Source: WVZL01 sp041862375 (GTDB taxonomy: Bacteria > Acidobacteriota > Aminicenantia > Aminicenantales > Aminicenantaceae). Taken from it: 45,746 bases of DNA. Below are positions 42,546-45,746 of the stretch, piece by piece; the first letter of the stretch is position 1; each line of letters starts with the position of its first letter. The position numbers and the translations under genes are program-made. The notes under the pieces were generated by a model that was given only the letters and a program-made list of their open reading frames with translations, had not been told where the DNA came from and did not search any database. Location of the stretch: contig JBGVTE010000129.1 in assembly GCA_041862375.1 (NCBI GenBank), positions 1 through 45,746 on the forward strand, given 5' to 3'.

Positions 42546-44942
42546 CTATTCATACCTCAATGAGTCTACAGGATTTGCAAGGGCATCTTTTATTGATTGA
42601 TAGCTGACCGTTGTTAGCGCAATGACAAACGCCAACAAACCTGACAGGATAAAAATTTCGATTCCTATGCTGGTTCTATAGACAAAGTTTTGAAGCCATC
42701 TTTCCATGACAAAATAGCCAATCGGCCAGGCAATTACTACCGCCACAGCGATGCATTTCACAAAGTCTCTTACCAGAATGACAATGATACTCTGGAAATC
42801 GGCACCAAGGACTTTTCGTATTCCGATTTCTTTTCTCTTTTGCTCTGAGATAAAAGACGCCAAGCCAATCAAACCCAGACAGGCAATAAATAGAGCGATC
42901 AAAGTGAAAGTATTGAAACTCTTTCCTAACTTTTGCTCGGCTTTATAGATCTTGTCAATCCTTTCATTCAGAAATGCATATTGAAAAGGAAATTCAGGAG
43001 AAAATTCTATCCATTTTTCTTTGATGAAACCTAAAGTGCTTGGAATATTGGAGGGACTGACCTTGATAGAAAAGTAATCGATACCTCTTCCTTCGTGAAG
43101 CAGGAAAACCAAGGGAGCGATTTCCCAGTGCAGCGATTTAAAATGAAAATCCTTTATCACACCTATTACAGTCCACTCCCTCCCCTGGGTTTGAAACCGT
43201 CTTCCAATAGGGTCCTCCCACCCAAGATTTCTCGCTACTGTTTCATTTATTACAACTGCCTGTTCTTCATCCATGGAGAAATCCTCTGAAAATTTCCTCC
43301 CTTTTGCAACTTCTATATCATAGACATTAAAAAAATCATAATCAACGAAGGTATAATTTAATCCTAATTTCCGTCTCTCCCCCTGTTCTTCCCATTCAAT
43401 AGTAGAAGTCCTGCGTATTGTTGTCGGTAGGTCTAATGAAACTGAAACTCCCGATATTTCGGGATTTTTCAACAACTCTCTCTTCAATGGCTCTGAGTTT
43501 CTTTTCAGATTTCTATCCATGGTATAGACTGTAACCATTTGTTCCTTATCAAATCCAAGATTTCTATTTCTTATGAAACTGAGTTGGTTATGGATCACGA
43601 ATGTGCATACAATCAGGACAATCGATACAATAAATTGGACCACGACCAGCGAATTTCTAAAAAAAGCTGCGCTTTTGGAACCGATTCTCAAAGTCCCCTT
43701 GATAATCTGAATAGGTTGAAATGAGGAAATAAAAAAAGCCGGAAAGCTTCCGGAAACCAATCCAATAAAGACTGCAATACCTAGAAAAACTAATAGCATA
43801 TCCAGATCCTGAAATAAACTTAACGTCAGATTTCTTTCGATTAAATAACCGAAAGCCGGCAATACAAGTCCTACCAATAAAACCGAAATCATAAGAGCAA
43901 GGATAGAAAAGACAATGGATTCACCTAGAAATTGCTTGACAAGTTGAACCTTAGTAGCCCCTACCACTTTTCTCATCCCGACTTCAATAGCCCGCTTTGC
44001 TGACCAGGCAACAGAAAGGTTTATGTAATTTAGGCAGGCGATGAGCACAATAAAAAAGGCTATTGCTGAAAACAAATAGATATATCTCATGTCACTGTTA
44101 GTTTCCAGCTCAAATCTCAGGTTTCCACCCAGATGAATATCTGTCAGAGGCTGGAGGCGCAGTCTTTCTGATACCGACTCTTCGCCCTTGTATTTTCTTA
44201 AGAATGCGGGAAATTTTCCTTCCAAATCTATCGGCTTTGTATGGGATTCCAACTTGATATATGTTTTGGGTTCATAATAGCTCCATGTTTCAACCGAATC
44301 TCTCCCCCCTCTCTTCAGAGTATATAACGTATTGTAAGACAATAAAAAATCAAAAAGGAAATGAGAATTTTCGGGAATGTTTTTTAGAACTCCCTTTATT
44401 TTGTAGTCATATTTTCTTTCCCCGTACCACTCTTTAATCCGAAGGATTTTACTCACCGGCTCTTCGTTACCGAAATATTTCTCAGCCATTTCCTGGGAGA
44501 TAAGAACGGAAAAGGGCTCATTCAATGCAGTGTGTATACTCCCCGAAACAAGCGGAAATGTGAAGATTTCTAAAAAATCCTGATCAACAAAATATATACC
44601 TTCCTCATTAAAACGTTTTGAGTTATATTCAACGACTCCAACTTCATCATTTTTTTTAACTCTAGTCGCCTTGACGACTTCAGGAAAATTTTCTTTTAAT
44701 GATGCAGCCAGGGGATGCTCTGATGAATTATCCCAGACGGATCTCCCTTGATGCTCTCTTACGACCCGATAAATATATTGGGCATCATTATGGTACTTAT
44801 CGAAGCTAAATTCATATCTGATATAAAGCAGTATCAATATGCAGCAGGAAAGGCCGACGGCAAGGCCAGCAATGTTTATAAAAGAATAGCCTTTGTGTTT
44901 TTTAATCTTTCTTAGGGTGATCTTTATGTAATTTTTAAACAT
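42546..44942 (-). CDS. FtsX/MacB-like ABC transporter permease, eight helices
   Basis: The 798-residue permease has the first helix at about 20-42 (INIAGLAVGLSCCILILLYI), a periplasmic MacB-type domain, and three helices with AKRAIEVGMRKVVGATKVQL (about 285-400). A second such unit follows: helix near 430, periplasmic domain, and the C-terminal helices with EQKRKEIGIRKVLGADFQSI. It ends NPVDSLRYE. Two FtsX units in one chain are typical of this class, which drives export or envelope work by mechanotransmission rather than substrate flow through the membrane. ATG 44942 is chosen; a GTG lies one codon upstream. It is first in the operon behind a sigma54-type promoter. Confidence 0.93.
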   Translation of the reverse strand: MFKNYIKITLRKIKKHKGYSFINIAGLAVGLSCCILILLYIRYEFSFDKYHNDAQYIYRVVREHQGRSVWDNSSEHPLAASLKENFPEVVKATRVKKNDEVGVVEYNSKRFNEEGIYFVDQDFLEIFTFPLVSGSIHTALNEPFSVLISQEMAEKYFGNEEPVSKILRIKEWYGERKYDYKIKGVLKNIPENSHFLFDFLLSYNTLYTLKRGGRDSVETWSYYEPKTYIKLESHTKPIDLEGKFPAFLRKYKGEESVSERLRLQPLTDIHLGGNLRFELETNSDMRYIYLFSAIAFFIVLIACLNYINLSVAWSAKRAIEVGMRKVVGATKVQLVKQFLGESIVFSILALMISVLLVGLVLPAFGYLIERNLTLSLFQDLDMLLVFLGIAVFIGLVSGSFPAFFISSFQPIQIIKGTLRIGSKSAAFFRNSLVVVQFIVSIVLIVCTFVIHNQLSFIRNRNLGFDKEQMVTVYTMDRNLKRNSEPLKRELLKNPEISGVSVSLDLPTTIRRTSTIEWEEQGERRKLGLNYTFVDYDFFNVYDIEVAKGRKFSEDFSMDEEQAVVINETVARNLGWEDPIGRRFQTQGREWTVIGVIKDFHFKSLHWEIAPLVFLLHEGRGIDYFSIKVSPSNIPSTLGFIKEKWIEFSPEFPFQYAFLNERIDKIYKAEQKLGKSFNTFTLIALFIACLGLIGLASFISEQKRKEIGIRKVLGADFQSIIVILVRDFVKCIAVAVVIAWPIGYFVMERWLQNFVYRTSIGIEIFILSGLLAFVIALTTVSYQSIKDALANPVDSLRYE

Positions 44943-45040
44943 CACTCCTCCAACTATGAAGAATGATTGAGCTTATAAGAATCAGCTATCGAAAGCTCAG
45001 AATAGAACACTGTTCATAAAACCTCACACAGCTATACTAG

Positions 45041-45056
45041 AGCAAAAAATATGCCA
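45041..45056 (-). promoter_or_regulatory. sigma54 (-24/-12) promoter of the ABC operon
   Basis: Read on the minus strand: TGGCAT-ATTTT-TTGCT. The GG and GC dinucleotides are exactly ten bases apart, as sigma54 needs, and 12 of the key positions fit the TGGCAC-N5-TTGCW consensus closely. The start would be near 45030, about 88 bases before the permease ATG. A palindrome about 76 bases upstream supplies a fitting activator site. Confidence 0.7.
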
Positions 45057-45131
45057 TTATTGAATACAAGAGACTACCAGGGAGCAGGAAAAGATATCCA
45101 TGGTAAAATTGTTCGCTGGTGTTACAAACGG

Positions 45132-45147
45132 TGTTCAAAAGTGAACA
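45132..45147. promoter_or_regulatory. enhancer-like palindrome upstream of the sigma54 promoter
   Basis: TGTTCA-AAAG-TGAACA is a perfect 6-4-6 palindrome centred about 110 bases upstream of the inferred start. That is the usual place for a dimer of a bacterial enhancer-binding protein. A shorter GAACA-C-TGTTC palindrome occurs at 45005-45015, downstream of the start. Confidence 0.6.
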
Positions 45148-45174
45148 GGAATTGTTGCATACATTCTTTAGGCT

Positions 45175-45411
45175 CTATGCCTTTTGCTTTACCCTGTAAA
45201 GCACTTGACCAAGATAACCAGAATCATTGATCTCCGCAATATATAATCCTGGTTGGAGGTGAGCCCGTCTCTTTAGCATCGGCTCTGATAGACTTTCTAG
45301 GAGGACGCTGGCCTCCCAATCTTTTTTGTTATCACTTAACAAAACCGGTTCATCGTCCTCGACTATCTTCTCTAATATTTCTTTTAAGCTCATGGCTTCC
45401 TCTCTTGTCAT
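45175..45411 (-). CDS. 78-aa hypothetical protein
   Basis: The product reads MTREEAMSLKEILEKIVEDD, then KDWEASVLLESLSEPMLKRR and QPGLYIAEINDSGYLGQVLY. It is soluble, with an acidic helical N-terminus and a beta-like end. The ATG at 45411 has no clear ribosome site; the ATG at 45390 (MSLKEILEK) has GAGGAA four bases before it and may be the true start. No family recognised. It lies between two ABC permease genes on the same strand; its 3' end is 28 bases upstream of the palindrome. Confidence 0.5.
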   Translation of the reverse strand: MTREEAMSLKEILEKIVEDDEPVLLSDNKKDWEASVLLESLSEPMLKRRAHLQPGLYIAEINDSGYLGQVLYRVKQKA

Positions 45412-45593
45412 ATTTATTTGGCTGCACTTACGTTTTATTACAATATACGCAGTTTTTAATCCTTTAGTTGCTTTGCCTGTAAAATTTGCTTCTCATACCA
45501 CAAATCATCTTGAACATATTGAAGAAAAAAACGAGACAGGCCGTTTTCTCTTATTCCTTGATAAATCTATTCCAAACGAATAATCAAAATTGT

Positions 45594-45635
45594 GGGCTTG
45601 ATGAATCAAGCCCCTACATAAATCAAGCCCCTACG
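45594..45635. repeat. GGGCTTGAT palindrome with tandem arm
   Basis: GGGCTTGAT (45594-45602) and ATCAAGCCC (45605-45613) form a near-continuous palindrome. ATCAAGCCCCTAC then occurs twice, at 45605 and 45622, 17 bases apart. This is the style of dispersed REP-like palindromes placed after genes. The rest of the 286-base gap (45412-45697) shows nothing else I can support. Confidence 0.6.
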
Positions 45636-45697
45636 AAAAATATAAACAGTCCCAGTTTTTTCACATGGAAAGAAAAGTTCAATCATGCCATTAGTAT

Positions 45698-45746
45698 TTA
45701 TTCATACCTCAAGGAATCCACAGGATTGGCCATGGCAGCTTTAACG
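45698..45746 (-). CDS. C-terminal end of a second FtsX-like permease (cut by window edge)
   Basis: The last 15 codons, VKAAMANPVDSLRYE and stop, almost repeat the end of the complete permease at 42546 (DALANPVDSLRYE). This is the conserved C-terminus of these 8-helix permeases. The gene runs out of the window, so a second export operon lies upstream of this one. Confidence 0.85.
   Translation of the reverse strand, partial: VKAAMANPVDSLRYE

Noticed and set aside
45326..45583. 85-codon plus-strand frame over the 78-aa gene
   Set aside because: It is antisense to a more protein-like frame and has no ribosome site.

Overview
The window looks like a chromosomal piece of a Gram-negative, probably anaerobic or microaerophilic bacterium with a moderately AT-rich genome. 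It has outer-membrane beta-barrels, a TolC channel, lipoproteins, a rubredoxin/rubrerythrin oxygen-reduction set, an NtrY/NtrX-type two-component pair, a zinc-ribbon/kinase/TPR protein and large 8-TM FtsX-like permeases. Together these resemble candidate-phylum Aminicenantes or Acidobacteria-type genomes. That placement is an inference from gene content; there is no rRNA or other marker here. I found no tRNA, rRNA, CRISPR array or intact insertion sequence.

Layout. (1) 1-4858, minus strand: desulforedoxin, rubrerythrin, rubredoxin, FAD/NAD oxidoreductase, a porin-like barrel, purA and a cut-off alr; the first four form a reductive O2/peroxide-detoxification chain. (2) 5.0-13.1 kb: gdhA with a clear sigma70 promoter, a dicluster ferredoxin protein, mutM followed by a Crp/Fnr relic, two small membrane proteins, gatB, ftsE-ftsX and endonuclease V. 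(3) 13.3-21.5 kb, plus strand: rodZ-ntrY-ntrX, an alanine/glycine:cation symporter, mgtE and recO. (4) 21.5-30.4 kb: a barrel relic, a stand-alone primase-type zinc-finger protein, a DUF5916 protein and a visibly more GC-rich four-gene operon. That operon encodes an exported RraA-like protein, two TIM-barrel-like lipoproteins and a GH2 exo-glucosaminidase-like lipoprotein, and looks like an envelope system for an amino-sugar glycan. (5) 30.4-36.2 kb: AT-rich intergenic DNA with a kinase-gene relic, a lipoprotein, a GT-C membrane glycosyltransferase, a GT2 enzyme and a reversibly-glycosylated-polypeptide-like glycosyltransferase. (6) 36.2-45.7 kb: a Ser/Thr kinase with TPRs, a decayed stretch, then a minus-strand ABC export operon (permease, unknown 92-aa protein, permease stub, ATPase, TolC). 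That operon is preceded by a sigma54-type promoter and an upstream palindrome. A second permease is cut by the window end.

The most notable points are: the sigma54 promoter plus enhancer-like palindrome in front of the ABC operon; two gene relics that keep both their own start and their own 3' end but lack the middle in frame (Crp-like, and zinc-ribbon kinase); ftsX with no ATG/GTG/TTG start but an AUU behind a strong Shine-Dalgarno; the glycan operon with an exported RraA-like protein; and an NtrX-like regulator without the GAFTGA loop.
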